Shown here piece by piece: positions 35,674 through 44,425 of a stretch of DNA of 64,000 bases (position 1 is its first letter; each line of letters begins with the position of its first letter). The position numbers and the translations under genes are program-made. The stretch spans positions 2,604,001-2,668,000 of the forward strand of contig NZ_CP036403.1 in NCBI RefSeq assembly GCF_004322775.1. The letters run 5' to 3'. The notes beneath the pieces are model-generated. The model saw only the letters and a list, made by a program, of their open reading frames with translations, was not told where the DNA came from and did no database searches. Origin of the DNA: Ornithinimicrobium sufpigmenti (GTDB lineage Bacteria; Actinomycetota; Actinomycetes; Actinomycetales; Dermatophilaceae).

Positions 35674-36214
35674 CCGGGGCGTCGGTCCCGCTGACGGACC
35701 CCGCCTGGGCGTCCAGCTCGTCCTGCCGGTCCAGCTCGTCCTGCCGGTCCTGCTCGTCCCGCTCGGCCCGCTCGTCCTCGGCCTGCTCGGCCTCGGTCCG
35801 CGGCTTGCGGTAGGGGTCGGGCTCGCCGGCGTAGCCCTTCTCCGCGCGGGCGGCCGCGAGCTCGGCATCCCGGGCGGCGACCTGGGCCAGCAGCTCGTCC
35901 AGGTGCTGGGCGTCCTCCGGCAGGGCGTCCAGGATGAACTCCAGGCTGGGCGTGAGCCGGATGCCCAGACCCTTGCCGACGAAGGAGCGCAGACGGCCGC
36001 GGTAGTTCTCGAGGATCTCCGCGGCGGTCGCCCGGTCCTCGTCGGTGCCAAGCACCGTGTAGAAGACACTGGCGTGCTGCAGGTCGCCGGTGACGCGGAC
36101 GTCGGTGATCGTGATGAACCCCACCCGCTCGTCCTTGACGACCTGGGACATTCCCTGGGTCACCAGCTGCTTGATCCGCTCGGCAATCCTGCGGGCGCGT
36201 GCCTGGTCGGCCAT
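35663..36214 (-). CDS. rbfA: Ribosome-binding factor A
   Basis: RbfA helps 30S subunit maturation near helix 1 of 16S rRNA. The KH-like fold covers residues about 1-115 (ARRIAERIKQLVTQ, GFITITDVRVTGDL). The C-terminal 65 residues form a charged tail with a DRQDEL repeat encoded by an 18-bp tandem repeat and are not part of the fold. Length 183 aa is above average because of this tail. A strong AGGAGG site lies before the ATG. Confidence 0.94.
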   Translation of the reverse strand: MADQARARRIAERIKQLVTQGMSQVVKDERVGFITITDVRVTGDLQHASVFYTVLGTDEDRATAAEILENYRGRLRSFVGKGLGIRLTPSLEFILDALPEDAQHLDELLAQVAARDAELAAARAEKGYAGEPDPYRKPRTEAEQAEDERAERDEQDRQDELDRQDELDAQAGSVSGTDAPDER

Positions 36215-36226
36215 GAGGTCCTCCTG

Positions 36227-36291
36227 TTGTCGTCGGGGCTTGTCGTCGGGGCTTGTCGTCGGGGCTTGCTCGTCGGGGCTTGCTCGTCGGG
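36227..36291 (-). repeat. 13/14-bp tandem repeat in the infB-rbfA spacer
   Basis: On the plus strand the unit TTGTCGTCGGGGC occurs three times in tandem (36227-36265), followed by TTGCTCGTCGGGGC and a 12-bp partial copy. The array ends 12 bp before the rbfA start, next to its ribosome-binding site, with the infB terminator on the other side. Confidence 0.85.
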
Positions 36292-36343
36292 CTCGTCGTT
36301 GGTGCGGGTCCGCTCGGGAAGCCCGTCCATCCTACGGACGACG

Positions 36344-36377
36344 CGGCCGGCCCCACCTGAGCAGGTGGGGCCGGCCG
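36344..36377 (-). terminator. Terminator after infB
   Basis: A perfect 15-bp stem (36344-36358 with 36363-36377) with GAGC loop, 16 bp past the infB stop. Confidence 0.85.
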
Positions 36378-36393
36378 GACGTCATACCTGCGA

Positions 36394-39351
36394 TCAGCTG
36401 CGGGGGATCTCGCGCATCTCGTAGGTGGTGACGAGGTCATCGATCTGGAGGTCGTTGAACGACCCCAGGTTGATGCCGCACTCGAAGCCCTCGCGGACCT
36501 CGGTGACGTCGTCCTTGAACCGCCGCAGACCGGCGATCTCCAGACCCTCGGTGATGACGACGCCCTGGCGGGTGATGCGTGCCTTGGCGCCGCGGTTGAT
36601 CGTGCCGCTGCGCACCAGCGCACCAGCGACGTTGCCGAACTTGGAGCTGCGGAAGATCTCGCGGACCTCCGCGGAGCCCGTCTGGTGCTCCTCGTACTCC
36701 GGCTTCAGCATGCCCTTCAGGGCGTTCTCGATGTCCTCGATGGCCTGGTAGATCACCGAGTAGTACCGGATCTCCACGCCTTCCTTGTCGGCGTAGTCGG
36801 CGTTCTGGCCCTCGGCCCGGACGTTGAAGCCCAGGATGATGGCGTCCGAGGCGACGGCGAGGTTGATGTTGTTCATCGTGATCGCACCGACACCGCGGTC
36901 GATGATCCGCAGATCGACCTCGTCGCCGACGTCGATCTGCAGGAGGGCGTCCTCCAGCGCCTCGACCGAACCGGACACGTCGCCCTTGAGGATGAGGTTG
37001 AGGGTCTCGACCTTGCCCTGGGCCAGGGCCTGGTTGAGGTCCTCCAGGCTGATCCGCTTGCGGGACTTGGCCAGCGCGGCCTGCCGGTCGGCTGCCTCGC
37101 GACGCTCGGCGATCTGCCGGGCGGTCCGGTCGTCCGGCGCCACCACGAAGGTGTCGCCGGCGCGGGCCACCGTGTCCAGACCCAGCACCTGCACCGGACG
37201 CGACGGGGTCGCCTCCGCCACGTTGTTGCCGTGCTCGTCGAGCATGGCCCGCACACGGCCGTGGCTGGCGCCGGTGACGATCGCGTCGCCGACCCGCAGC
37301 GTGCCCTGCTGGACCAGCACGGTCGCGACGGCGCCGCGACCCCTGTCCAGGTTGGCCTCGATCGCGACACCGCGCGCGTCCTTGTCGGGGTTGGCCCGCA
37401 GGTCCAGCGCGGCGTCCGCGGTCAGCAGCACCGCGTCGAGCAGCTCGTCGATGTTCTGACCCTGCTTGGCCGAGACGTCGACGAACATGGTCTCGCCGCC
37501 GTACTCCTCGGCGATCAGGTTGTACTCGGTGAGCTGCTGGCGGATCTTGGCCGGGTTGGCGCCCTCGACGTCGATCTTGTTGACCGCGACCACGATCGGC
37601 ACGTCGGCCGCCTGGGCGTGGTTGAGCGCCTCGATCGTCTGCGGCATGACCCCGTCGTTGGCGGCGACCACGAGGATCGCGATGTCGGTCACCTTGGCAC
37701 CACGGGCACGCATGGCGGTGAACGCCTCGTGACCCGGGGTGTCGATGAAGGTGATCGCCCGCTCGTTGCCCTCGTGCTGGGCGCGGACCTGGTAGGCACC
37801 GATGTGCTGGGTGATGCCACCGGCCTCGGCGGCACCGACGTCCGCGGAGCGGATCGCGTCCAGCAGGCTGGTCTTTCCGTGGTCGACGTGACCCATGACG
37901 GTCACGACCGGCGGGCGTGCCTCCAGGTCCTCGTCGGACTCACCCTCGGTCTCGGCATCCAGGTCGATGTTGAAGGCGTTGAAGAGCTCACGCTCCTCCT
38001 CCTCCGGGGAGACGACGCGGATGTCGTAGCCGAGCTCCGAACCCAGGACCGCGAAGGTGTCCTCGTCCAGCGACTGCGTCGCGGTGGCCATCTCGCCCAG
38101 GTGGAACAGCACGGTCACCAGCGCCGCGGGGTCGACGTTGATCTTGTCGGCGAAGTCGCTCAGCGACGCGCCGCGGCGGACCTGGACGACCTTGCCGTTG
38201 CCGCGAGGGACGTTGACGCCGCCGATGGCGGGTGCCTGCATCGCCTCGAACTCTGCGCGCTTGGCCCTCTTGGACTTGCGCCCGCGGACCTTCCCGCCGC
38301 CGCGACCGAACGCTCCAGCCGTGCCGCCACGGCCACGCGGACCACCGCCACGACCGCCGGGGCCACCGCGGAAGCCACCGGGGCCACCGGGGCCGCCGCC
38401 GGGAGCCCCGCCGGGCCCGCCGGGACGCCCACGACCACCGGGACGCGCAGGGCGCTCGCCGGGACGGGGCACGGAGGCCCGCTCGGGCATCATGCCCGGG
38501 TTGGGCCGGGGTCCGCCCGGACGGGGACCGCCGGGACCGGCCTGGCTGCCGCGGGTCCCGCCGGGGCGGGGCATGCCCTGGCTCGGTGCGAACGGGTTGT
38601 TGCCCGGACGCGGGGCACCGCCACCGCGCTCACCGCCCGGGGCGGGGCGGCGCTCACGCGCCTGGCCCATGCCCTGGCTCGGAGCGAAGGGGTTGTTGCC
38701 CGGACGCGGTCCCGGCTTGGCGCCCGGACGTGCCGGACGGGGACCGCCGCCGGGACGACCGGCGTCAGCCGGGCGCTCACGCCCGGGGCGCTCGGTGCCC
38801 GGACGGCCGGACGAGGGACGCTCCGCCGCCGGACGCTCCGGCTGGCGGGGACCCGGCTTGACGCCCGGGGCGGGGCGGGACGGCGCGGCCTCGGTGGGCT
38901 CGACGGCCGGCTCCGCGGCGCGGCTGGGCTCCGCCTGAGCCGGAGGCTCGGGCGTCGGCGCCGGCTCCGGCGTGGGAGCGGGCTGGGGCGTCGCCGCACC
39001 CTGCTTGGGAGCGGCCGGCCCGGGCGTCGGGGCTGCGGGCGACGGGGATGCGGGCCCGGGCGCCGGGGCAGTTGCCCCGGGCTTGGGGGCCGCGGCACCC
39101 GGCCTGGGCGCTGCCGGACCGGGCCTTCCGGGCTGGGCCGCGGGACGAGGGGCGGAACCCTTCTCGTCGGCCGCCTTGCTCTTGCCCTTGGCTGCGGCCG
39201 GGGGGTTCTCGCGAATCTTGCGGACGACAGGGGGCTCGATGGTCGACGATGCCGACCGGACGAACTCTCCCTGCTCCTTCAGGTGGGCGAGCAGCTGCTT
39301 GCTCTCGACCCCGAGCTCTTTGGCGAGCTCGTAGACCCTGAGTTTTGCCAC
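36394..39351 (-). CDS. infB: Translation initiation factor IF-2
   Basis: IF-2 is the GTPase that brings initiator tRNA to the ribosome. The N-terminus begins [20 protein letters not shown] (IF2_N fold). It is followed by about 340 residues rich in Pro, Gly, Ala and Arg, then a second IF2_N segment. The G domain has [23 protein letters not shown] and NKID, and is followed by domains II-IV. From the GTG at 39351, with an AAGGAG site, the protein is 985 aa. A longer frame to 39381 is not supported. Confidence 0.97.
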   Translation of the reverse strand: MAKLRVYELAKELGVESKQLLAHLKEQGEFVRSASSTIEPPVVRKIRENPPAAAKGKSKAADEKGSAPRPAAQPGRPGPAAPRPGAAAPKPGATAPAPGPASPSPAAPTPGPAAPKQGAATPQPAPTPEPAPTPEPPAQAEPSRAAEPAVEPTEAAPSRPAPGVKPGPRQPERPAAERPSSGRPGTERPGRERPADAGRPGGGPRPARPGAKPGPRPGNNPFAPSQGMGQARERRPAPGGERGGGAPRPGNNPFAPSQGMPRPGGTRGSQAGPGGPRPGGPRPNPGMMPERASVPRPGERPARPGGRGRPGGPGGAPGGGPGGPGGFRGGPGGRGGGPRGRGGTAGAFGRGGGKVRGRKSKRAKRAEFEAMQAPAIGGVNVPRGNGKVVQVRRGASLSDFADKINVDPAALVTVLFHLGEMATATQSLDEDTFAVLGSELGYDIRVVSPEEEERELFNAFNIDLDAETEGESDEDLEARPPVVTVMGHVDHGKTSLLDAIRSADVGAAEAGGITQHIGAYQVRAQHEGNERAITFIDTPGHEAFTAMRARGAKVTDIAILVVAANDGVMPQTIEALNHAQAADVPIVVAVNKIDVEGANPAKIRQQLTEYNLIAEEYGGETMFVDVSAKQGQNIDELLDAVLLTADAALDLRANPDKDARGVAIEANLDRGRGAVATVLVQQGTLRVGDAIVTGASHGRVRAMLDEHGNNVAEATPSRPVQVLGLDTVARAGDTFVVAPDDRTARQIAERREAADRQAALAKSRKRISLEDLNQALAQGKVETLNLILKGDVSGSVEALEDALLQIDVGDEVDLRIIDRGVGAITMNNINLAVASDAIILGFNVRAEGQNADYADKEGVEIRYYSVIYQAIEDIENALKGMLKPEYEEHQTGSAEVREIFRSSKFGNVAGALVRSGTINRGAKARITRQGVVITEGLEIAGLRRFKDDVTEVREGFECGINLGSFNDLQIDDLVTTYEMREIPRS

Positions 39352-39524
39352 GGTGTGGTGTCTCCTTGAAGGTTGCGCCACGACCGGGGCCCGCTCAGGG
39401 CACAGCCGTGACTAGTGCTGGTGGGTGCTCATTGCTGAGTACTCATCGGGTGCTCATCAGCGTCAAACCCGCTTCCGGTTCCTCGATGACAGGTCCCACG
39501 TCAGGACCCGCCCTGTGCTGACCG

Positions 39525-39544
39525 ACCGGGTCGGGCGACCCGGT
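39525..39544 (-). terminator. Hairpin after ylxR
   Basis: ACCGGGTC and GACCCGGT form an 8-bp stem with a GGGC loop, 9 bp past the ylxR stop. The remaining spacer to infB (39382-39524) contains imperfect ATGAGCACCC/ATGAGTACTC direct repeats but no clear promoter. Confidence 0.6.
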
Positions 39545-39552
39545 CTGCTGTG

Positions 39553-39876
39553 TCACGTGTGCTGCTGCGCCACCCACTCCTGCACGGCGTGCGAGTCGGG
39601 CTGGCTCCCCGCCGGGAGGCGGAGCGCTCGCCCGAAGGCGCGTCGTGCAATCGCGGTCTGCAGGCAGGCGGGGTCGGGGTGCACGTAGGCGCCTCGGCCC
39701 TGCCCACGCCGTCCCCCGTCGGGCTCGATGACCCACCGGCTGGTGGACCCGTCCCGACGTGCGACGACGCGCAGCAACACGGTCTGCTCGTCCCTCCCCC
39801 GACACCCCACACAGGTGCGCACGGGCGTGTGCCGTGGGCGTGGAGGGGTGGGGTCGGTCCGGACAGCGTCTACCAT
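39553..39876 (-). CDS. YlxR family RNA-binding protein (DUF448)
   Basis: YlxR is a small nucleic-acid-binding protein found between nusA and infB in most Gram-positive bacteria; it has been linked to RNase P and to nucleoid or transcription functions. The 107-aa protein has the signature PVRTCVGCRGRDEQTVLLR near residues 15-33 and GRGAYVHPDPACLQTA near 62-77. The ATG at 39876 follows the nusA stop by one base and uses AGAGG in the nusA end as its ribosome-binding site. Confidence 0.88.
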   Translation of the reverse strand: MVDAVRTDPTPPRPRHTPVRTCVGCRGRDEQTVLLRVVARRDGSTSRWVIEPDGGRRGQGRGAYVHPDPACLQTAIARRAFGRALRLPAGSQPDSHAVQEWVAQQHT

Positions 39877-39877
39877 C

Positions 39878-40897
39878 CTACACCTCTTGGGCGCCGGCCC
39901 GGTGCTCTTCCTGCTCTTCGGTGTCGGCGCGGATGTCGATCTTCCAGCCGGTGAGGCGGTTGGCCAGCCGGGCGTTCTGCCCTTCCCGGCCGATCGCCAG
40001 GGACAGCTGGTAGTCCGGCACGACGACCCGGACCTGCTTGGTCCGGGTGTCGACGACGCGGGCGGACTGGACCTTGGCCGGCGACAGTGCCGCCGCGACG
40101 TAGCGAGCCGGGTCATCGTCGTAGTCGACGATGTCGATCTTCTCGCCCTGCAGCTCGCTCATCACCGCTCGGACCCGCTGGCCCATCGGGCCGATGCAGG
40201 CCCCCTTCGCGTTCACGCCCGGCACCTGGGTGTGGACGGCGATCTTGGTGCGGTGGCCCGCCTCGCGGGCCAGGCCGGCGATCTCGACGGTGCCGTCGGC
40301 GATCTCGGGGACCTCCAGGGCGAACAGCCGACGGACGAGGTTCGGGTGGGTCCGGGACAGGGTGATCTGCGGCCCGCGAGGTCCGCGCTTGGCGCTGACC
40401 ACGTAGCAGCGCAGCCGCTGGCCGTGCGGGTAGGACTCACCTGGCACCTGCTCGGCGGAGGGGAGCTCACCCTCGACCGTGCCGAAGTCGACCAGCACCA
40501 TGCGCGGGTCGCTGCTCTGCTGGATGATCCCGGAGACGATGTCGCCCTCTCGGGCGCGGAAGTCGCCCAGCACGGCGTCGTCCTCCAGCTCGCGCATCCG
40601 CTGGGTGATGACCTGCCGCGCGGTGGAGGCGGCGACCCGTCCGAAGCCCTGGGGCGTGTCGTCATACTCCGGTCCGGGCTCGCCGCGGGTGCCGTTCTCC
40701 AGCACCGGCGCGTCCTCGCGGGCCCAGACCGTCACGTGGCCGCTGCTGCGGTCCAGCTCGACGCGCGCGTGCCGGGAGTGTCCCTCGACGCGCTGGTAGG
40801 CGGAGAGCAGTGCCTGCTCGATCGCCTCCACGATGACGTCCATGGGGATCTCGCGCTCACGCTCCAGCAGCCGCAGTGCGGCCATGTCGATGTCCAT
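39878..40897 (-). CDS. nusA: Transcription termination/antitermination protein NusA
   Basis: NusA binds RNA polymerase and controls pausing, termination and antitermination. The 339-aa protein has the N-terminal polymerase-binding domain, an S1 domain (about 110-180) and two KH domains ([18 protein letters not shown] and [20 protein letters not shown]). It lacks the C-terminal acidic repeats of enterobacterial NusA, as is usual in Gram-positives. The ATG shares one base with the rimP stop (TGATG). Confidence 0.96.
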   Translation of the reverse strand: MDIDMAALRLLEREREIPMDVIVEAIEQALLSAYQRVEGHSRHARVELDRSSGHVTVWAREDAPVLENGTRGEPGPEYDDTPQGFGRVAASTARQVITQRMRELEDDAVLGDFRAREGDIVSGIIQQSSDPRMVLVDFGTVEGELPSAEQVPGESYPHGQRLRCYVVSAKRGPRGPQITLSRTHPNLVRRLFALEVPEIADGTVEIAGLAREAGHRTKIAVHTQVPGVNAKGACIGPMGQRVRAVMSELQGEKIDIVDYDDDPARYVAAALSPAKVQSARVVDTRTKQVRVVVPDYQLSLAIGREGQNARLANRLTGWKIDIRADTEEQEEHRAGAQEV

Positions 40898-41421
40898 CAG
40901 TCGTCCTTTCCGTCGCGCCGGTTGAACTCGACCTGCACGAGCGCCTTGGTCACCTGGGTGAGCGGGATCGGGGTATGCGGCGCCCCGGCCAGGGTCAGCA
41001 GGGCCGCCTCCCCGTCGCTCGCCACGGCGGTCAGCCGGTCGGTCGTGGTCGTGCCGTCGGTGCTGGTGATCTTGACCAGGCGGCCGACATTGCGGCGGAA
41101 CTGGTCACGGGTGGTCAGGGGCCGGTCGAGGCCGGCGGAGCTCACCTCGAGGGTGTAGGGGTTCTCGCCCAACACGTCGGAGGGGTCGAGCGCGTCGGAG
41201 ACGGCGCGGGTGGCCTCGGCGACCTCGTCCAGCGTCAGCGGCTCGACGGTGGAGGTGGTGTCGTCGTCCGGCAGCTCGCTGACGTCGCGGGCCAGGAAGA
41301 TGCGGACGAGCCGGCGACGACCTGCCTGGTGCACCTCGACGGCGTCCACGACCACCTCCGTGCCGGCGAGTGCGTCGGCAGCCAGCTGCGTGATCGACTC
41401 GGTGGTGACCCGGGCGTCCAT
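40897..41421 (-). CDS. rimP: Ribosome maturation factor RimP
   Basis: RimP assists 30S assembly. From the ATG at 41421 the protein is 174 aa, with the family motifs [14 protein letters not shown] and the [20 protein letters not shown] block near residue 95. AGGAG lies 6 nt upstream of the start. It is the first gene of rimP-nusA-ylxR and diverges from the DUF4439 gene. Confidence 0.94.
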   Translation of the reverse strand: MDARVTTESITQLAADALAGTEVVVDAVEVHQAGRRRLVRIFLARDVSELPDDDTTSTVEPLTLDEVAEATRAVSDALDPSDVLGENPYTLEVSSAGLDRPLTTRDQFRRNVGRLVKITSTDGTTTTDRLTAVASDGEAALLTLAGAPHTPIPLTQVTKALVQVEFNRRDGKDD

Positions 41422-41493
41422 GCGGTGCTCCTGTCTTCTGCTGTAGACCGGGGGCGGGCACCGCAAGATGCCGGCCACGTCGGTCGGGGCGTC

Positions 41494-41500
41494 TACCCTA
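41494..41500. promoter_or_regulatory. Overlapping divergent -10 boxes for rimP and the DUF4439 gene
   Basis: TACCCT (plus strand, 41494-41499) and TAGGGT (minus strand, 41500-41495) are the same base pairs read in opposite directions. Polymerase can occupy only one at a time, so the two genes would compete. The rimP leader would be about 65 nt; the plus-strand transcript would have almost no leader. Confidence 0.35.
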
Positions 41501-41509
41501 CCCAATGAG

Positions 41510-42610
41510 ATGATCCCCGTCATGCCTTCGACCGGACCGAGCCGCCGTGCCCTCCTGCGGGCCGGGCTGGTGGGGATCGCGTCGGCCGGTCTGCTGTCCG
41601 GGTGCAGCGGCGACCGGGTCCGCACGCCCTGGTCCCCCGAGCCGACCGTCGACGAGGCGGACGCGGCACGGCGGATGCCTGACGGCGACCTGCTGCTGCG
41701 GGCCCGTGAGCGCCTCGCCGGCCACCGTGCGGCCCTGTCGCGGGCCCAGGCCAACACCCCCGCGGTTCGGGCCAAGGCGCGGAGCACTGCGACGCTGTGG
41801 CAGACCCAGCAGGAGCGGCTGGAGCAGCTGCTCGCCCTGGGCGGGATCACCCTGCCCGAGCTCGACGTGCAGATCCTCACGCCATCCGCGGACGAGGCCG
41901 CAGAGGACGCAGACCGGGATGGGGAAGCGACGACCGGCGGGCATGACGGGGACGAGGCGACCGGCGACCACGGGGCCGCCACGACGGCGCCGGGCTCGGA
42001 CGACGCCCGGCAGACCGCGGCCGGACCGGCCCCGCGCACCGTGGGTGAGGGCCTGCTCGCCGACCTTCCCGAGGTGCTCGAGGATCTCAGCCGCTCCAGC
42101 GCGCTCAACCGGGCGATGCTCGTCTCCCTGGCTGCCCAGCACGTCGAGTCCGCGCGCCTGCTCGGCGCGCCGGTCGAGTGGCCGCCGCTGGAGGGGCCGG
42201 TGGGCGCGGCCGCCGTGCCGGTGCTGGCACGTACCCGGCCGGCCGTGTTCGGGCTGGAGGTCGTCGCCGCCCGTTCTCGGGAAGACGAACGGCTCCGCTA
42301 CGAGTCGGTGCTGGCCGCCGTCCGCTCCACGACCCGCGCCCTGACGACCCTCGCCGGTGACGCAGCTCCCCTGCCACCCTTGGGCTACGACCTTCCCGAG
42401 CCCCTGGAGGACGAGCCGGACCGGCTCGCGCTGGCCCGGGCGCTGGTGCACGACATCGAGCCGGCGGTCCTGTCGGTGGTCGACCGGGCCGGCAGCGACG
42501 TGGAGCAGCTGCGCTCGCTCGTCCGCCTGGTCGCCGAGACTCAGCAGTGGGCCCACGAGCTGGACGTCGACCCAGATCCCTTCCCCGGCATGACGCTGCC
42601 TGCGGCATGA
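41510..42610 (+). CDS. DUF4439 ferritin-like lipoprotein
   Basis: A 366-aa exported protein. The N-terminus has twin arginines (PSRRALLRAG) and a lipobox LLSGC near residue 31, so it is probably a Tat- or Sec-exported lipoprotein. The C-terminal half (about 215-366) is a helical ferritin-like DUF4439 domain; the linker at about 130-185 is acidic and Thr/Gly-rich. The family is usually encoded next to rimP in actinobacteria and its role is unknown. ATG at 41522 is an alternative start. Confidence 0.8.
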   Translation: MIPVMPSTGPSRRALLRAGLVGIASAGLLSGCSGDRVRTPWSPEPTVDEADAARRMPDGDLLLRARERLAGHRAALSRAQANTPAVRAKARSTATLWQTQQERLEQLLALGGITLPELDVQILTPSADEAAEDADRDGEATTGGHDGDEATGDHGAATTAPGSDDARQTAAGPAPRTVGEGLLADLPEVLEDLSRSSALNRAMLVSLAAQHVESARLLGAPVEWPPLEGPVGAAAVPVLARTRPAVFGLEVVAARSREDERLRYESVLAAVRSTTRALTTLAGDAAPLPPLGYDLPEPLEDEPDRLALARALVHDIEPAVLSVVDRAGSDVEQLRSLVRLVAETQQWAHELDVDPDPFPGMTLPAA

Positions 42611-42668
42611 ACGCCGCCCAGCGGCATGACGCCTGTGCACCACGGAGATCGGGGCCCGATGGCAACCG

Positions 42669-43865
42669 GTGGGTCTGATGAGTTGGTCACTGACTTCTGA
42701 GGAGGTGCCGCCTCAGCTCGTGCGCGACCTCAGCGGGCGGCCCCTCGATCTGGAGCCGGACATCGGTCGGCACCCGGCCTCGGACCTCCGGCAGCCTCGC
42801 GGCCAGGACCGGGGCGGCACGTCGCGCGTCACCACGGCGCCACGCGTGGACGGGGACACCTGGCTCGCTCAGCTCCCGGCCACGGTGGGCGAGGCCATGG
42901 ACCGCTGGCAGCTGGCCCGGGACCACTCGGCACCGCTGCGGTCCGGCTACACCGCGCTCGTCGTCCCGGTGCTGCGACCCCGGGGCGACGCGGGGGTGCT
43001 CAAGGTCGGCTGGCCGCACCCCGAGGCCGACCACGAGCACCTCGCCCTGCGGGCCTGGGCCGGCCGCGGGGCCGTCGAGCTGCTGGCGGCCGACCCCGCC
43101 TCCGCAACACTGCTGCTCGAACGCCTCGACGCCGACCGGGACCTCACTTCGGGCTCGGTGCTGGAGACGACGGAAGCGTTGGGCCACCTGGTCCGGGTGC
43201 TCGACCGGCCAGCCCCACCGTGGCCTCCGCCGCTGAGCTTGCACGTGGCCCGCATCGCCGACCAGCTGGACCGGTTCGGTGCCGGATCCGGAGCGGCCAA
43301 GGCGTTCCCCCGCCGGATGGTGCAGCAGGCCGCCTCGATCGCCCGGGACCTGCTCTCCGAGGGCGAGGCAACGGGCGGTCCGCGTAGCACGGGCGGGGCG
43401 CGGGACAGCGGTGGGCCGCGAGGCACCGGTGGGCCGCAAGGCACCGGTGGGCGGCGAGGCAGCGGGAGAGCGGGCAGCCCGCGTGGCGGAGAGGGCCTCC
43501 ACCCGCTGGACGCGCGCCTGGTCCATGCCGACCTGCACCAGGGCAATGTGCTGTGGCGCCCGGATCCTGGCGAGTGGGTGGCGATCGACCCCAAGGCGAT
43601 GGCCGCCGACCCGCACTGGGCCCTTGCCCCGGCACTGTGGAACCGGTGGGACGACGTGCGAGCTGCCCACGACGCTCGTGCCCACCTGCAGCTGCGGATC
43701 GGGCTCCTCTCCGACGCCGCGGGGCTGGACGAGGACCGCGCCCGCGCCATGACGATCCTCCGGCTGGTGCACAACGCCGTCCACGCCGCCCAGACCGGCG
43801 ACCCCGACGCCGCCGAGTGGGCCGACAAGGCGGTCACCATCGTCAAGGCCGCCCAGCCGGGCTGA
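42669..43865 (+). CDS. APH(6)-like aminoglycoside/hydroxyurea phosphotransferase family protein
   Basis: A kinase-fold protein of the APH(6) family, which includes streptomycin 6-kinases; most chromosomal members have unknown substrates. The catalytic loop is VHADLHQGNVLW and the metal-binding part of the DFG-equivalent is WVAIDPKAM. The ATP-lobe lysine lies in AGVLKVGWPH. A Gly/Arg/Pro-rich insert of about 45 residues just before the catalytic loop is encoded by 18-bp tandem repeats. The start is uncertain. GTG at 42669, ATG at 42678 and GTG at 42706 are in frame, and the last best matches the typical N-terminus VPPQLV. A 13-codon ORF with its own ATG (42659-42700) overlaps the upstream starts. 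Confidence 0.8.
   Translation: MGLMSWSLTSEEVPPQLVRDLSGRPLDLEPDIGRHPASDLRQPRGQDRGGTSRVTTAPRVDGDTWLAQLPATVGEAMDRWQLARDHSAPLRSGYTALVVPVLRPRGDAGVLKVGWPHPEADHEHLALRAWAGRGAVELLAADPASATLLLERLDADRDLTSGSVLETTEALGHLVRVLDRPAPPWPPPLSLHVARIADQLDRFGAGSGAAKAFPRRMVQQAASIARDLLSEGEATGGPRSTGGARDSGGPRGTGGPQGTGGRRGSGRAGSPRGGEGLHPLDARLVHADLHQGNVLWRPDPGEWVAIDPKAMAADPHWALAPALWNRWDDVRAAHDARAHLQLRIGLLSDAAGLDEDRARAMTILRLVHNAVHAAQTGDPDAAEWADKAVTIVKAAQPG
43374..43463 (+). repeat. 18-bp in-frame tandem repeat, five copies, in the kinase gene
   Basis: Five contiguous 18-bp units encode GGPRST, GGARDS, GGPRGT, GGPQGT and GGRRGS. Units 3 and 4 (GGTGGGCCGCGAGGCACC and its near copy) differ by one base. The repeat interrupts the kinase domain ahead of the catalytic loop. 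Confidence 0.85.
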
Positions 43866-43886
43866 CGACTTCCACCCGCATCCCAG

Positions 43887-44050
43887 CCACCTCCTCGCGC
43901 CGCCTCCCGGCCCTCTCCTCGTCCCACATACTCGGCCGCCTACTCGCGCCGCATCCCGGCCCTCTCCTCGTCCCACATACTCGGCCGCCTCCTCGCGCCG
44001 CCTCCCGGCCCTCTCCTCGTCCCACATACTCGGCCGCCTCCTCGCGCCGC
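43887..44050. repeat. 49-bp minisatellite, about 3.3 copies
   Basis: The landmark CACATACTCGGCCGCC recurs at 43924, 43973 and 44022, exactly 49 bp apart, with partial units on both sides. Copies differ by a few substitutions. The unit length is not a multiple of three, all frames are used and there is no ribosome-binding site, so it is probably non-coding. It has no unique spacers and is not a CRISPR array. Confidence 0.88.
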
Positions 44051-44425
44051 ACCCGGGCGCCCTTATCCCGACGCCCTGGTCTCCGCCACCGTTCGCCGCG
44101 CGCCGGCTCCTCGGGCCACCCCTCCCCTCCCGACCCAGCGCCTCCGACACCTGACTCGACCGAGCCGGCGGCGTGTCTGCACAGTGCTCACCGGCTCTGC
44201 GGCGTGTCGCACCCCCAGGCGTGCGAACCGCCACAAGCGAGTTGCCGCACGGGTGCTCCTTGTCGAGGTCCGGCCAGGTCGGCGGCACGGTCGGTGATCG
44301 AGCAGCCGGCCTAGTCCCCCAGGTCCACAGCCACCGAGATCCACAGCCACCGAGCGCAGCCATCTTGTCCACAGATCGGGCCCACGCTGCTACCCACGGT
44401 CGGCGCGAGGGTCTTGGCTCCAGAC
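44051..44425. other. Gene-free spacer between the minisatellite and the AbiEi-like gene
   Basis: About 375 bp without a supported gene. It contains repeated GATCCACAGCCACCGA-like words near 44325-44355 and a possible -10 TACCCA at about 44391 for the downstream gene. Nothing else was recognised. Confidence 0.5.

Noticed and set aside
39425..39688. Open frame between infB and ylxR on the plus strand
   Set aside because: Overlaps ylxR in antisense and contains a terminator hairpin; no coding evidence.
43887..44050. Possible CRISPR array
   Set aside because: Repeats are contiguous without unique spacers and no cas gene is nearby.
43843..44052. 69-residue Arg/Glu-rich frame on the minus strand
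   Set aside because: Lies in the 49-bp minisatellite; unit length is not a multiple of three and there is no ribosome-binding site.
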